DNA of 64,000 nt from Magnaporthiopsis rhizophila (GCA_003049465.1 PYSS01000094.1:1-64000); one strand, 5' to 3'; numbered from the stretch's first letter, positions 9,896 to 22,812 are shown. The notes: generated by a model from the sequence alone, not told the origin. Numbers and translations are program-made.

Positions 9896-12800
9896 TTTGT
9901 ATTTTTTTGTATACCAGGATAAGGCTTATTCGTATCTGCCCGGTTGCTGCCCTAAAAATACCCCGTTTTTGTACAACTGTTGCGGCCTTATTAATCAGGA
10001 TAACCTTTATAATAATAATTATATAAAATAGGGTATTTTTCGGTTCCAATCCATCCCTGCCGGTTTTTTTTTAAATAACCGATATATTTGCTATTAGGTA
10101 ATTAATTTAATTTTATTATAAACCGGCGCGCCCTTTTTTTGCCTGTTTTTTTATATACCATGCATATTTGTGGTATTTCCAGGTTATTATTTGTTTTGGC
10201 ACTGCCTTATTGCACCTCGAATTTATTTAATATTTTTATTTTTATCAGTTTTTTAAAGGATTTTTATATAATGGTGGTATTATATTTTACCCATTTAATA
10301 AGGACTTGGCGCTTTGGGCCGCCTTTTTTGGCCCTGCTTTTATTATTTTTGGCACAAAAGATTTTTTTTATTTTTTATTCCAGGTATATTTTTTTATCCT
10401 TTTCGAAAAGGATTAGCACCGGTTTTGGTTTTATATTTATTTTTATTTATAAGGATAACAGGTTAATAATTGCCTGTTTTATAAGTTTAATATGGAATAT
10501 AGGATATATATTTTTTTGGTATATCCAAAATAATTATAAATAAGAAAAAAACTGTTATTACCTTATATTTATTAATAATTTCATCTAGTTTTTTGTTGGG
10601 CTTGTTTATTTTGATATTTTTTAGGAATAATTATATTTTATTTCCAATTTTCTAATATTCCGTTCATTTATAAAGCTTATATGTGTTGGATTTTTGCTGT
10701 TACTGTACGAATATTATTGCTATTTTTGTTAAATTAACCCTTTTTTTTTTTTAAATGTATTATAAATTTGGCCCCTTTTTTTTCGCTTTTAGGGTGTATT
10801 TTTTTTGGTTCCCCGTTTTTCGGAACCGGATTAATATTATATTTTAGCAATAGCTTATTTAAATTATAGCCTGTTACGGATAAATCCTTATTATTTATTA
10901 CTAATTAGCAAGCAACTGTATATTTTGGCCAATTTTTTAAACAAATATAATTATATACCCCATATAATATTATACTTTTTAATTTATCCTTTTTATGCTA
11001 CTATCCGTTTATGGATAAAAAAATAATTAATAATTATTTTATACCAACTAAGCGGCACAGTTTTATTTAAAAACTTCCTATCCAATCTGATCCGCAATTG
11101 CTGATATTTTTTTTTTAAAAAAATCACGAAATTGCCACCAGCATTTTTAAAATATGCAGCATATGCCTCGGATATTATAAACGTTATAATTTCCAGTTAT
11201 ATACATTTAAATAATTTATTAATAATTATTATTAAATATATTAGTGCCCCATTTTTAAATATCGGAAGGCTGGTTATAAAATTTATTAATATTTGTTTCT
11301 AAAACCGATTCAGAATTAGCAAAAACTGTAATAAGCCCTGTTAATATTGCTGGAACGGTTATAATTTGTAATAAATATCGCAATTTTATACAAACCGGAC
11401 CGTATCCCTAATTATACCGTTTTAATAATAATTATGCTGCAAAATTTTGTAAATATTTTTTTTTTTGCATATTTTATTACTGATAATATATATATTTTTT
11501 GCAATATAACCGTAATTAGGGGTTTTTAATTCAGAAATTATAACCGGCTTTTAAATTGGAACGCCCTGTTTACCGATAAGAAATAATTTGCAATTTGTAC
11601 TTTTGTTTCGGCTTTTAGAGAGAACCATTTTGCATTGTCCTTTATTGCCCAGCATTTATAATAATATACGTTATTATTTTTAAATATCGTTTTTTATAAT
11701 ATTACCAGTTCGTAATCTTCGAATAGCTGATTCCTTGTTAAAATGATATTTAGCTATTGCTTTTTTTGGTTTGCTTCCCTTATTGGGGTATTTTTTAAAT
11801 CTATTTGCGCCCCTAGCATATTATTTTCAAATTTCCCATTTTGGTTCCCCAAAATTGCTATTCCTGTATATAATATTATTGGGTTAAAAAGGGTAATTTC
11901 CCGGATAAAGCCCGATTTGTTTTATTTCCGTTTGGAAAATATATCCGCAATAATGGTATATTTTTTGGCCTGTATTATAAATTATAGCTAAATAATAACA
12001 GTATTATTGCCCAATTTGCTTATTTTTCGGTTATAATTTGGGGCTTTAGGAAATATTGTAAATTTTATGGTTTATAAGGATAAAAAACGGGTTTTGTACA
12101 CTTTTAAACTTTGTTTTCCATATTTTAAAATATATTATTATTATTATTATTAATTCCTTATTATGAGTAGTGTAATTTTTTTGCGCTTTTGTTAATTTGG
12201 CTAAATAAAATGTTACCAGAAATTACAACCCATTTTTGTTTTGTTAAAAAAGGTATTTTTTTAAGTATTTTTACGGAGCAATTTGTTTTAATACGTATTT
12301 CCAGGTTTGGGTTTTATTATACCAGGATCGAGATTTGGAAAAAGGTTTATTTCATTGCTTTAAATATTGCATTAACTTCCGGTATTTATTTAAATAATAT
12401 CCTTTTTTTTGTGAAAATTACTAATAATGCTGCTTTTTTAAAATACCGATTGATAAAATTGCAGTAAAAGTTGGTAAATTCCAGGAACCTTTGCAATTTT
12501 TTTAATTTCCCGGGTACTTTTTATTTGCAAATTGCCCGGATTTTTTTTCGGGATTAGCTTATATTCCTATCCCGGCCTTCATAATATCACCCAGATATTT
12601 TATTTCCATTATTGCAAAAGCGTTTTTGGCCAGGTTTAAATTTAAATTTGCATTTTTTAAATATTATAGTACTGTTTGGACTTTATTTATACGGTTTTGG
12701 CGCGTGCCCGATATATATACCAGGATATTATTTAGGTATACCGTAATATAATTGCCCAATAATATTTCCTAATATTTTATTAATATATTTTTGGAATATT

Positions 12801-13950
12801 ACTGGTGCTTTAGCAAATCCGAATGTGTATATAAATTATTTAAATAACCTAAATCGCATTGCAAATATTATAAGGTATTTTTGGCTTTTACCATTTTAAT
12901 TTTGTAAAAAGCTGCCTGTATATTTATTTTTATAAATCATTATATTTTGGCCATATTTTGTAACATTTTTTTTATTAATAAAAACGGGTAACAATTATAT
13001 TAAATAATATTATTTAAAGCTTTATAATTTATATATAAACGTTATTTTTTTGAGGCTTTTTTATTATTAATACTGGTATTATTACCGGTAAAAAGCTGGC
13101 CTGTACCCATTTTTTGTTTATAAATTTAACGATTTGTTTTTTTAAATTAATTAGTTAATTTTGTGGCATATTATACAGTTTGCTATAAAAAAAGGTCGGT
13201 ATATATTTTTATAAGTTTAGTTTTAATTTAATATAATGGTTTAAATTGTTCCGGTAAAATAGCAAGCTTATTATTTTCTTTTTATTGAACAGGTTTGCAA
13301 ATTCCGCCGGTTTTAAAAAAAATATACCCTTTTTTAAAACCTGATTATCAGTTTTTTTGTTAATAGTTTGGGTAGGCCATATTTATCCTTTAAATAAAAT
13401 ATTATTAGTATAATAAAGGTTATGGTTAGAATAATCTTTGTTATTTTTTATAACAATATTGTATAAAATTTTTGGTTATTTTTGTTTTAATATTATCGGT
13501 GATATTAATAAAGTGTTAGAAGCCAGTTTATAATGGTTAAAATAGGTTTATTTTTATTTTTAAATCTGGTACTGTGAATCTTTTTATTATTATTTTTTTT
13601 CGGTTTTAATCCGAAATTTCCCTGCTTATAAATCGAGCATTATTTTTTTATATTTTATTTGCGGTAATTTAAAATTATATTTCTGGGTATTTCCGGAATA
13701 ATATAAAAAATTATTATTAATATTTATTTAATATTTGGCTATATATTTTAAAATTAAGCCTAATACTTTTAATATATTAAAATATAGCTATTTTATTTAT
13801 AATTTTATTGCAAAGCTTTTATTTATAGCAATATAATAATTGCAATTTATATTAATTTATATATCGATAAAACAATTATTATCGAAAATTATGAAAATAA
13901 TAAAGCATGGTTTATTTATATTTTGTTTAATTTTTTTTAAATTTGTTATT
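9896..13950 (-). pseudogene. pol: pol remnant of element A
   Basis: Read on the minus strand from right to left: protease region about 13900-13640, then reverse transcriptase/RNase H about 13250-12050, with AIMEIKYLGDIMKAGIGI near 12600 corresponding to the gypsy KYLGxIIxxxGI motif and the junction region near 12480. Integrase follows at about 11460-9950, with PIPNRF and ILINFI near 11300, the usual LPVPxRxWxxIxxDFI before the first catalytic Asp, here Asn. Alignment to B supports the order. The frame is interrupted throughout by TAA/TAG. Confidence 0.7.
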
Positions 13951-14079
13951 TATTATTTGCTAAACATTAATTTGATATTATTTTAATTATTATATTTTTT
14001 TTTCCCGGCTACAATTTATACCAAAAATTATTCGTTTTTTGCCTTAATCTTTTTTTTGATAATAGTTTCGATTATATCG

Positions 14080-14780
14080 GCTTATAATTTAATAATTAAA
14101 AACAATTTGCAGGTTTTGGATGTATATTTTATTTTGTTGCAATAATAATAGGCCTTTTTTTTTGCCTCATTGTTATTTTTTTCGGGGTGGCCCAAATAAT
14201 TTGTTGGATTTTTTACCGCTTTTACTTTTATCATTTTTGGGCTTTTTTTGGTTTAGGTTGTATATTTCCCACTGCTATTTAGGTATTACCGTTTTTATTT
14301 ATAACCAGGGGCGGGTGCTAACGGGTGGGTTGCTGCGATAAAAATATTATTTTATATCGATCATTTTCAAATTTGTGCAATTATTCGAAATATTTTAACC
14401 ATATAATTATATAAGTTAATTTTGCCTAATTATTTTACGGAAACCTTTTGGATCCGGTATAATATTTTGGGTTTAAAATAATTAAATTTTAACCTTTTTA
14501 ACCAATTTAGGCTGCTTGCTGCTTTGAATTCCTTTTTAAGAAAAATACAGAAAAATATTAAACAGCTGGTTTTTTTATTTTAAATACTTTTAAATATACC
14601 GATATTTATTATTATTTAAACTGGTTATTAAACGATTCTGTTAAATATTAAAAAATTTGGTCGGTCTATAAAAAGTTTTTGTGTTTTTTTATATTTGTAA
14701 TAAATGTGCGCAATTATTTAAATATTTGGAATTAAGCATATTTAAATATATTTAAACTAATTTTTATTATTACCGATAAA
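14080..14780 (-). pseudogene. gag: gag remnant of element A with mutated zinc knuckle
   Basis: Gag remnant matching 23590-24130 of B. The nucleocapsid knuckle is readable at 14155-14107 on the minus strand as YYYCNKIKYTSKTCK, against the expected C-x2-C-x4-H-x4-C. The first Cys and the His are both Tyr here, each explained by a single C-to-T or G-to-A change, while the second and last Cys remain. This is direct evidence that the decay is transition-driven. Confidence 0.7.
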
Positions 14781-15225
14781 TTTTGTATTTTTTTAAAATT
14801 TATAATTAATTAATTATTTTTAAATTATAAAAAAGCTTTTATTATTTCGGTATAACAAGGGCTTTTTTAGCAATTTATACTTTAATATGTTAATTTTGCT
14901 GGTTAATATATTATTAAATATATATCAATATATTAATGTATTATCCGGTATTTAAATAATTGTTTAAATTTATAAAAGGATTATTAGGAAGGGTAACGGA
15001 CCCAAAAAGGTAAAACTTTAAATTTTTGCATTATTTATGCCGAATTATTTTATTTATTCGGTAATTTTTTTTAATTATTGTTCTAAATTTGTTATAAATA
15101 TCAGTTTCCGGCGATTTTAATATATAATGTGGCTCGGTAAAAAAAGTTTTGTAATCCCAGGGGAAATTGCTTATTTTGTGGGTTTTTCAGTATAATCCGC
15201 CATTACGGAAAAGATTTTGTAAAAA
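14781..15225 (-). other. Element A, 5' leader between LTR and gag
   Basis: About 0.45 kb matching 23003-23580 of B. Directly inside the LTR both copies share TTTTTACAAAA and then GCGGATTATACTG, which may include the primer-binding site. The expected TGG start is not visible, and the primer tRNA cannot be assigned. Confidence 0.5.
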
Positions 15226-15415
15226 TATGATAAATTAAGCTATAAAAGGATTATTTGATAGGTGCCAAAATGGTGTTATTTTATAAAATGAGGAGGAAAA
15301 GGGTAAAATCGGGCTTTGTTTTTGAAAAGCTTGAGGCGGCCCTTATATATAGGAGTTTTGGCCCAGGGAGCACCTTTTGGGCCATATGATCCGTGCCTAG
15401 CACGGATCTGTAACA
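15226..15415 (-). repeat. 5' LTR of element A (Gy1)
   Basis: 190 bp, exactly the length of both B LTRs, running from TATGATA to GTAACA on the plus strand. It abuts element E at 15416, whose 5' part is missing. Confidence 0.9.
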
Positions 15416-15845
15416 TAACGTTGTATAAATTGGTATATAGCCTAATAGGAGATATACCTCAGTTAAATCAGTTTATAACCTACCTTATACGTAGAACCCT
15501 TACCGCAAATATACTGGAGCGGTTAAAGCTATAGCTCGCTAATTTAACCGGTATTTATAATGCTTTAGCATTTAAAAAAAATGCTAATAGCTGCATTTTA
15601 AAAGTTTTGCTAAAATATGTGGTATTAGAAAATCCTTTAACATCCAAATAACGTTAGGATTAATTAGCAATAATTGTTAGGGCTATCCTGCAGTTTTTCT
15701 TTTTTACAAATTGATGGATTTTCCCGCGCGAAATTTTTTTTGCAAGCCCGGTTAAAACCCTAAAAATTAGCAACCATTAGGCCAGTTATAAATAATTGTT
15801 AGGCAATAGTATTAAATTTTAAAGGCTGGCAACCTTTAAGCTTGT
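15416..15845 (+). other. Element E, 5'-proximal interval upstream of recognisable gag
   Basis: 430 bp. The plus strand reads LNQFITYLIRRTLTANILER near 15455 in a stretch of about 70 codons with few stops. No family is recognised. It could be the Gag N-terminus or a separate leader peptide. Confidence 0.4.
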
Positions 15846-17100
15846 ATGGAATGTAAAAAGCATAAGCTTTTTAAATCAAATAAAAGCTTTTTCGATATGG
15901 CAAAGGGATTTAATATGGCAGTGGATATTAATTTTGCTAAATACGTAGTAAAGCAGGGGGTGGTAATTAGTAACCTTACTGATAAAATAAAGGGCCTATA
16001 TAAGCAAAACCAGCAGATTTTAGCACTTTTGGAAAAATTACAACCTAAAATGGAAAAACCTCCCCAAAAGGCTCCTTTTAAGGGCAAAGCATCAAAAATG
16101 CTAATCCTGCAGGTAATGCTCCCCCTATAAAGGCGGTTAAAAGCCTTAAAAATCCTGAAAAGGCCCTGCAACCCCTAAAGAAATTTGGGCCTTTACCAAC
16201 CCGGCAATCAAAAAAATATCCAAATTTATATACGCTTTTCCGGAGGCTCACGAACTGCAAAAAGCCCAAAATTACCAGGAATGGAGGCATGTATTAATGA
16301 TTCAGTTTACTACTATAGGGCTGTCAGATTTTCTAAAAAATCCTGTATTTGCAAATAATATATTTGCAAAGGATCAGGCCATTATACTGTTGTTACTGAA
16401 AAATTGCTGTAATACAAAAATTATTTATACAATTACATGGGAAACTTTGCTTATAGCGGCCATTAAAGCCCTATAAGATAGTTATTTGCTAATGCTTAAT
16501 ATCTAACAAAATATATTATATCAGAAGTTCCATTTATAAGATTTTAGCAAATTTAAAAAGGTCGATTAGCGAATTTAACTCCCAATTTACCTCCCTCCTA
16601 ATAAGGCTTTATAATTGCAGTATGGAAATTAATACTATTAATATCAAAAATCAGTATTTTAAAGCCCTAAAAGGGTTTTTTCCCCAGTAGGCTGAAAGGT
16701 TTCGGAGTATTATTCGTAATGCTATTATTTTAGGGCAATTAACCAAAGGTATTAATTTATAGTATTTAATGGCTAATTTGCTTGCTAAAACAAATAACCC
16801 CATTTTTATTGCAGCGAAACAGGCTGTTAATTATAGGGTTTAAGGGCAAAAAAAGCCAAATAATAATATTAGGGGCCCTAAAAATTCGGAAAAGAATAAG
16901 GCTAATAAAAAGGGCAAAATGACCCTAAAAACCCTACAAATAAGGCCAAAGGCCCAAAAGACTCTTCCAAGGATAAAAAACCCAAGGGTAAATCCAAGGA
17001 TAAAAAGGAGAAAAACGGTGACAAATTCACTAATAATAAAGGCACAGCCTTCGTTGCAGTAAATTATAACCTTATTATAGGCCGTACTACCGAATTTGCC
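15846..17100 (+). pseudogene. gag: gag remnant of element E
   Basis: An open stretch at 15846-16130 (94 codons) reads SFFDMAKGFNMAVDINFAKY then KGLYKQNQQILALLEKLQPK, a helical, Lys-rich region. Further on, about 16570-16810 contains ISEFNSQFTSLLIRLYNC and YFKALKGFFPQ, the pattern of the copia-type Gag capsid (S-I-x-E-F-x-x-x-F followed by a LxGLP-like segment). A Lys/Pro-rich tail at 16840-17030 follows. No CCHC knuckle was recognised, and TAG interrupts the frame at positions where Trp or Gln is expected. Confidence 0.7.
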
Positions 17101-17149
17101 ACAAAGCAAATTTTAGATACCAATTATGCTGAAAATAGCGGAACGGTTG

Positions 17150-20100
17150 ATTTGGGAGCGCTAAATACCAATACTTTTAATAAATCATCCCAAACGGAAT
17201 CGGATTCAAAATCGAATAACGACAGTATACCGACAAACGCGGTAACTCACTGCGGCTGCTATAATCACGCTAAAAATAATACTAAAAACATTAAAACTAT
17301 TGGTAAATCCCCTGTTTTATACCGGTAATACTGATCATATTTTTAACTTTGTAAAGTTTTTCACAATGTACAGTAAAAACTGTAACATTATTATCCGTAC
17401 AGGGGGTAGTTTTATATACCCTGCAGGTATTGGTACTGTTAAATTATTTATCCAACGTTTTGAAAAACCCAATAATTATAAGGAGGTAATGCTAAATAAA
17501 GCGTTAGATATCCCTAATTTTAATAGTAATACTATTAGCAAATTATGCTATTATAGGGCTAAAAGTGCCCTATTTAATCAAAAAAAATTTAACGCTGATC
17601 GTTACTGTTGGGGTATTTTAAATGTAAATAACCACGGTTTTTTTAAAAAATGCAAAGGTTATGCCTACCCTATTATCCGCCAAGCCCAAAATAGGTACTG
17701 TAGCTTTATTGGCCTAGCCCAATGGGTAATAATAAACTTAAAAAATATTTCACTGGCCAACCCGGAGAAATATACTTGTTTTGATACCGATTCGGAAAAA
17801 AATACGGACGGTTCAAACGAATAACACCCTAAAAAAATTCTATCTTGAAGCGTAAAAAAAATCGGTTATAAATAGTAATAAGCCTAAGTTTAGTATAAAA
17901 AACCCTGAAGATTCCCGTGTAGTTGAGCCCTGTGAGCTTGGCAAACCACCAAACGAATCCCCTGAAAAGCCTATTCTAAAGGACATTACTTTACCCAAAA
18001 AGGGGATTTCCCACGCAAAAGATCCGTTACCAAAATTTCCCCCAATAAGTAAGGTACAGGCGGCCCCTTTTGAGATAATGCCTAAAAACCTCCAAAAATC
18101 AGCAAATAGCTGGGTAAGCACTGATAGCGATATAATAAAAGGGTATATCAAAAAAAACGGCCCTAAAAGCGTTGTTTTGGCATCGCCGATTAATGCATTT
18201 GGGGCTAACACTATTAAAAAAACCGCTAAAATTACAAATGGTTTCCCTAATTTTGATAAGGTTTAAAGGTTACAATGCATTATTTGTGCCAAAATTATAG
18301 CGGTGCATAAAACCGGAAAAGGCCCGTTACCCTTCCCGGGTAACGTTCTGGATTTTTTGGATGGGGATACAGTTATGTTATTCCCTATCCCGCATAATAA
18401 AAAGCCTGTAATCTTACTATTTGTTAATTAAAAATTAAAATTCCAATAGACTTTTTAGTTACCGAACAAGCAGGGCCGTATAATTATGGCTACAATTAAA
18501 TACTTTTTAGGGCTTTAAAAGCAAATTACAGGCGTTACCCTACACGTTTTTTTTTCAACAAGGATAAAAAAATAAATACGGTATTAAAGTAATGGTTAAA
18601 ATGCAAAGGCACAATATTTAGCATATCGAATCCCTATAACCACGGCCAAAATGGCTTATTTGAATGCTTTGTTAGGGTAATTATAAATAGGCTCAGGGCC
18701 ATAATTAATGCGGCAGGCCTGCCGTGTTACTTATAATGCTATATCCTTAGTGCAATGGTTAAATTAATAAATGTTACAGCGGTTATTAATAAAAAAACGA
18801 CCCCTTATCAAAAGTTTTATGATAAAATGGAACCCGGCCCTCGTTATAGGCCCGATTTGGATTATTATAAAATTATTAGTGCCCATGCGGAAATTTCGAT
18901 ACCCTTAAAGCACAGGGCCAAATCAAAAAAATTGGCTGCAAAACAAAACCTGTTAAACCTTTTGCAGCCCTAAATAAATCCACTATTTTGTATACGCACC
19001 CGCCCGTAAAGCTATATATAAAACCTTTATTATCAAGATATTAAAAGGGGTGCCTGTTAAAAATTTTGTTCCAAAGGGGGATATAATTTCAAAAGGGGTA
19101 ATTATCAAAAACCCCCCTAAAAAAAGCGTTATTAGCGCCCCTGATAAAGCCCCTAAAAGCAACTCCGAAAGCGAAATAAAATATGATTTTTAATATTATA
19201 AAATCCCGCTGTACCAGATCCTAATTATAAGTTTTCCGAGCCTGTTACCGCAACTGTTCGGCCCCTTAAAAGGCTTATAATTATATCGCTTTCGATACTT
19301 AAAATATAGGAAATAATGGATAAAATACCTATCTTACGGGATTTTTTGAAAAAGGAACCCCCTAATCCAAATATAATGGAAATCGACAAACTTATACAGT
19401 ATATATGCTATAAAGCAATTAAGGCTATTAAAAAAAAACCTATTAAAAACGGTGAGCCAAACTTTTATAAAAAGGCCTTAAAAAGCCGCTATAAAAAAGA
19501 ATGGTTAACCGCTTTAGGGTTTGAATTCGAGCAACTTTTATGCGCTGGAACCTTTACATTTTTACCAAAATTTAAATTGCTAAAAGGGCATTGGCTAATT
19601 ATATATCGACCGGTATTTAAGCTTAAAAAAATAAAGAAAATTGCCTTATAAAATATAAAATAAAACTGGTAGCTAAAGGTTTTTTGCAAATAAAAGGCTT
19701 GAATTATTCTAAAACCTTTGCTTTTATTAATATGCCATTTATATGGCGTATATTATTAGCGTTTGTTACAGGCAAAAATTGGGAAATAAAATAAAATAAT
19801 TTTATTGGGGCATTTTTAAATAGCAACCAAAATATGGATATATACCTTAATATTCCAAAAAGTTTTTTTAAACTGGTTAATTATTGCAATTATTGAAATA
19901 AAACTATTAGCCAAATTTTTAGGCTTTAAAACCTCCGAAAAATAGATAATCCTATTAAAAAAGGCGCTATATAGTTTGAAACAGGGACCTTATAAATAGC
20001 AAAATAAACTAATATCCCTATTAAAAAAGGAAAGGTATAAATAACTAATATCTGATCCAGCAGTTTTTTTAACACTAAAACCAAATATTTTATTATTACA

Positions 20101-21094
20101 TATATAAACGATTATTTAATAATTGGGCCTAATATTATTTATATTAATGCTTTAAAACGATCCTTATATAAAATATACGCGTTGGAAAACCGTGGGCCTC
20201 CAGTTTATTTTTTAAGCGTTTAAATTATAAAGGATAAATCTAAAAGGCAGTTTTAGATCCACCAAAGCCACTATATCAACAAAATGCTAAAAACTTTTGA
20301 ATTAGATACTTTTTGATTTATTAATATCCCTTTATAACCGGGCATATTGAAAAATACAAAAGGATAACCTGTAATATTTGCTAAAACAAAGCTATTATAA
20401 AGGATTATAAGCACCGTAACATACCTGATATTATTAACCCGCCTAAATATCAGTTTTTTTGCTTAGTGGATTTTATGCCACTTAATAAAGGCCACCAACA
20501 CGCATATTAATACCGCCGCTAAAAACCCTTTTAAGGTATTTAGCTAATATTTGTAACCTAATTATCTAATATAATTATAATGCAAAAAATAATTAATATA
20601 CGCCCTTTGGGTAACCTATTATAATTATTAAATTTTAGCAATAGCAATTTTGCAAATAATAAAAACTTTTGCAAATTAATTTATAAATATTTATTTATTT
20701 TATTAGGGTGGCCTTATTTGTCAAAAATGCAAAACGGCTAATTTATTGCCCTTAGCACGGTTAAAACCGAAATTAATACTTTAACAAAAACCATTAAGGA
20801 GGCAAAATGGTTAAAATATTTATTTATAAAGCTATAAGCCTTTATAAAAAGTTTTATAACAATTTTTGGTAATAATTAAGGTTTTATTTCTAACACTTAT
20901 AACCCTAACTTATATGCACAAATTAAGCATACACTGCTGAAATTCCACTACGTTAAGGAAAAAATAGGCGCTGAAACTACCTCAATAAAATACCTAAATA
21001 TTAAAAATATACCCGCGGATAGCCTAATTAAGCTATTAACTTTTTTAAAATATAAAGCCTTTTTAGGGCTTATTGGCCTCTGGTCTCAAGTTTA
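17150..21094 (+). pseudogene. pol: pol remnant of element E (protease, integrase, RT, RNase H)
   Basis: Copia-type Pol. The protease lies in the open stretch 17300-17824: FYTGNTDHIFN, where family members have D-S/T-G-A-S/T-x-H, then AGIGTVKL and IPNFNSNTISK. Integrase shows CIICAKI at 18276 (zinc-binding half), FLDGDTV near 18355, and NPYNHGQNGL followed by INAAGLP near 18630-18720, the copia PxxPQQNGxxER and agLP segments. RT starts at about 19480 with YKKEWLTALGFEFEQL, then LVAKGFLQIKGL near 19670, and YINDYLIIGP at 20098-20130 for the YVDD box with the first Asp changed to Asn. RNase H shows STVKTEINTLTKTIKEAKWL at 20755. The C-terminus PADSLIKLL near 21015 matches the copia ADxLTKxL ending. 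Confidence 0.88.
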
Positions 21095-21226
21095 ATATTT
21101 GCTTATTGCTTAAAATTAACGCTTATAGTACTGATTAATATACCAAACCCTTTTTATCAGCACTGTTATTTTTCTTTCCCAATTAGATAGATTTTTCCTT
21201 CCTTATTTTGTATAAAAAAAAGGGGG
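21095..21226 (+). promoter_or_regulatory. Element E, 3' untranslated stretch and polypurine tract
   Basis: A short untranslated stretch ends with AAAAAAAAGGGGG at 21214-21226, directly before the TGTTAA start of the 3' LTR. This is the canonical plus-strand primer site of LTR retrotransposons and fixes the LTR boundary. Confidence 0.8.
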
Positions 21227-21925
21227 TGTTAAAAATAATTACTGCATATAATAGGGTAACCTACCCTATAACCCTTACCTTATAACCCTTATACCGGTTA
21301 AGGCTAAGTTATATAATTAATTTAAGATTAGGGTACGTATCTGGCTTATCCTCCACTTTTTGTACATTTGGTTGGGGCTTATGATTGGTTATGCAATGCA
21401 TTTACCCTGCAAAGGTTAATATATATAACCTACCCTATAAGGGTTATATATACAGCCCACGCTTATAAACCTAACCTACAGGGGCCATTGCCCTGCAAAT
21501 CACATATTTTGTAAAGGGTTGGCGCCTATAAGTTATTAGTTTTACAGGGGCTACAAGCTTACGAGTCACCCGCCCTGCAAATTGCTCTCGATTTAACTAA
21601 ATCAAATTTATCGGCCCAACGCGGAAATAGCTTTGGTGGCCGTGGGTCGATTTTTTGCCAGCCCCATACAAAATAATTTATCGGGAATTGGGCTAGGGCA
21701 CCGGAATGCCCGCACGGTAAAAACCCGCGGTACCGATGTCGGAAAGTATATAAGGGAATAAAGTTGGCTGCCCCTCACTAAAATAACAAGCCTGTAACCA
21801 TAATTTGCTTAGGGCCCTGCAGCATTAATTTATAGTGTTTTGCAGGGCCTAATCCAACTGAACGTGCGCCCGCCGTTCCTGTGATTAGCATTTCACTTCC
21901 CCTGTGCACGTTATTGATTTTAATG
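21227..21925 (+). repeat. 3' LTR of element E (Co1)
   Basis: About 698 bp from TGTTAAAAATAATTAC to the mutated end TTTTAATG. The same sequence occurs inverted at 30362-30747 plus 38061-38372, where element F splits it; the pieces add up to 698 bp. It includes imperfect repeats of CCTACCCTATAA-like words at 21250-21480. Confidence 0.85.
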
Positions 21926-22599
21926 TATTTATTAATATTATTTTTTATTAAAATAATCAGCTAAATAGCTTTCTATTATGCAAAAACTCGCATTTGCACC
22001 ATTTTTTTCCTATTATCCTTTGCTTTAATAGCCCAATATTTATAAAGCAGAGAAATACCCTTCCAAAACGCGCGTTTTCCTTTTGCTTTAATCGCCAGCC
22101 TACCAAAGCCGTTCTTTTGCTAAATGAACGTCCCGGATCACCAGATCCGGCTATTTCCTTTGTCAAAAAAACGGAATCACCGGATCCGGTATTTCTTTTA
22201 TAAAAACTCTACTATTAAAGCGTTCGGGAATCCTTATATTTTTCGGAATAAATAAAAAAGGACACCGGGATGCCCGTGCACAAAAGAAAAAATTACCGGT
22301 ATTGGAATAGGCATTTTTGTGCGCTTGCGATCCGGAAAAGGGGGCCGGAATAAAGGGACCCTTTAGGCCCTTTTGGATCCCGCACGGGCCAATCGGCCTG
22401 TGCGGCGAAAGCGGCGGATCGCCTTTTGGGCGATCGTTTCCGCGCATATAAAGGGCAGTCCTTTGCCCTACCTTAAACAGATAGATTCCTTCCTTTTTGT
22501 GCATAATAACAGGATTATTCCCCAGATTATAAAGATTTTTGTTCACTATTTTTAGAGAGTTCCGAGCCGTTAAATAGGAGGAACTTACTTTTACCAACA
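21926..22599 (+). mobile_element. Element L, 3' end of a Co2 copia element
   Basis: Collinear with 51390-52072 of element H. 21926-22299 is the internal 3' end (shared words ACCAGATCCGGCTATTT and GCCCGTGCACAAAAG) and 22300-22599 is the LTR. It starts abruptly after E's LTR, so it is truncated at its left side. The right side abuts a Gy1 pol fragment. Confidence 0.8.
22300..22599 (+). repeat. 3' LTR of element L (Co2)
   Basis: 300 bp, from TATTGGAATAGGC to ACCAACA, aligned with the H LTRs (299 and 302 bp). GC-rich in its middle (GGCCAATCGGCCTGTGCGGC) and so open in several frames; the 145-codon minus-strand frame 22163-22600 is a by-product of composition. Confidence 0.88.
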
Positions 22600-22812
22600 T
22601 TTTTTTTTATTAAAATTACCAGTGGTACTGCTTTTTCAAAATTTTAATTGCTAAAATTGCAGTAAAAATTGGCAAATCCCAGAAATCCCTGCAATTTTTT
22701 TAAATTTTAGGGTGCTTTTTATTTGCAAATTGTCTGGATGTTTTCGGGGTTGGCTTGTATCCCCACCCTGACCTTTATAATATAACCCAGGTATTTTATT
22801 TTTATTATTATA
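22600..22812 (-). mobile_element. Fragment M, Gy1 pol piece
   Basis: A 0.2-kb piece matching 12425-12615 of element A in the same orientation, covering the RT/RNase H junction. It ends at the 5' LTR of B. It shows that a further Gy1 copy was broken by the L and B insertions. Confidence 0.75.

Larger units (their letters stand above)
9050..15415 (-). mobile_element. Element A, Gy1 Ty3/gypsy, 3' end missing
   Basis: Reverse-oriented element with its 5' LTR at 15226-15415 and internal sequence running left to 9050, where it is cut by element D. Collinear with element B in inverted orientation. The 3' LTR and about 520 bp of 3' region are lost. Sense (minus) frames are short and interrupted. The long plus-strand open stretches, for example 10139-10543 and 12189-12467, run antisense to integrase and RNase H and are not genes. 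Confidence 0.85.
15416..21925 (+). mobile_element. Element E, Co1 Ty1/copia, 5' LTR missing
   Basis: Forward copia element: gag, protease, integrase, RT and RNase H in that order, the Ty1/copia order (integrase before RT), then a polypurine tract and the 3' LTR 21227-21925. The 5' LTR and leader are gone; element A's LTR abuts at 15415. It is the least decayed element here, with several open stretches over 70 codons and more remaining G+C, suggesting a younger insertion or weaker mutation. Confidence 0.9.

Noticed and set aside
10139..10543. 134-codon hydrophobic plus-strand ORF, membrane-protein-like
   Set aside because: It runs antisense to the integrase of element A. The Phe/Ile/Leu richness is the complement of an A-rich sense strand.
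17840..18211. 123-codon minus-strand ORF
   Set aside because: It overlaps the copia pol of E on the opposite strand and has no recognisable motif.
22163..22600. 145-codon minus-strand ORF
   Set aside because: It lies in the GC-rich Co2 LTR and its border. The two H LTRs have different open frames there, so no protein is conserved.
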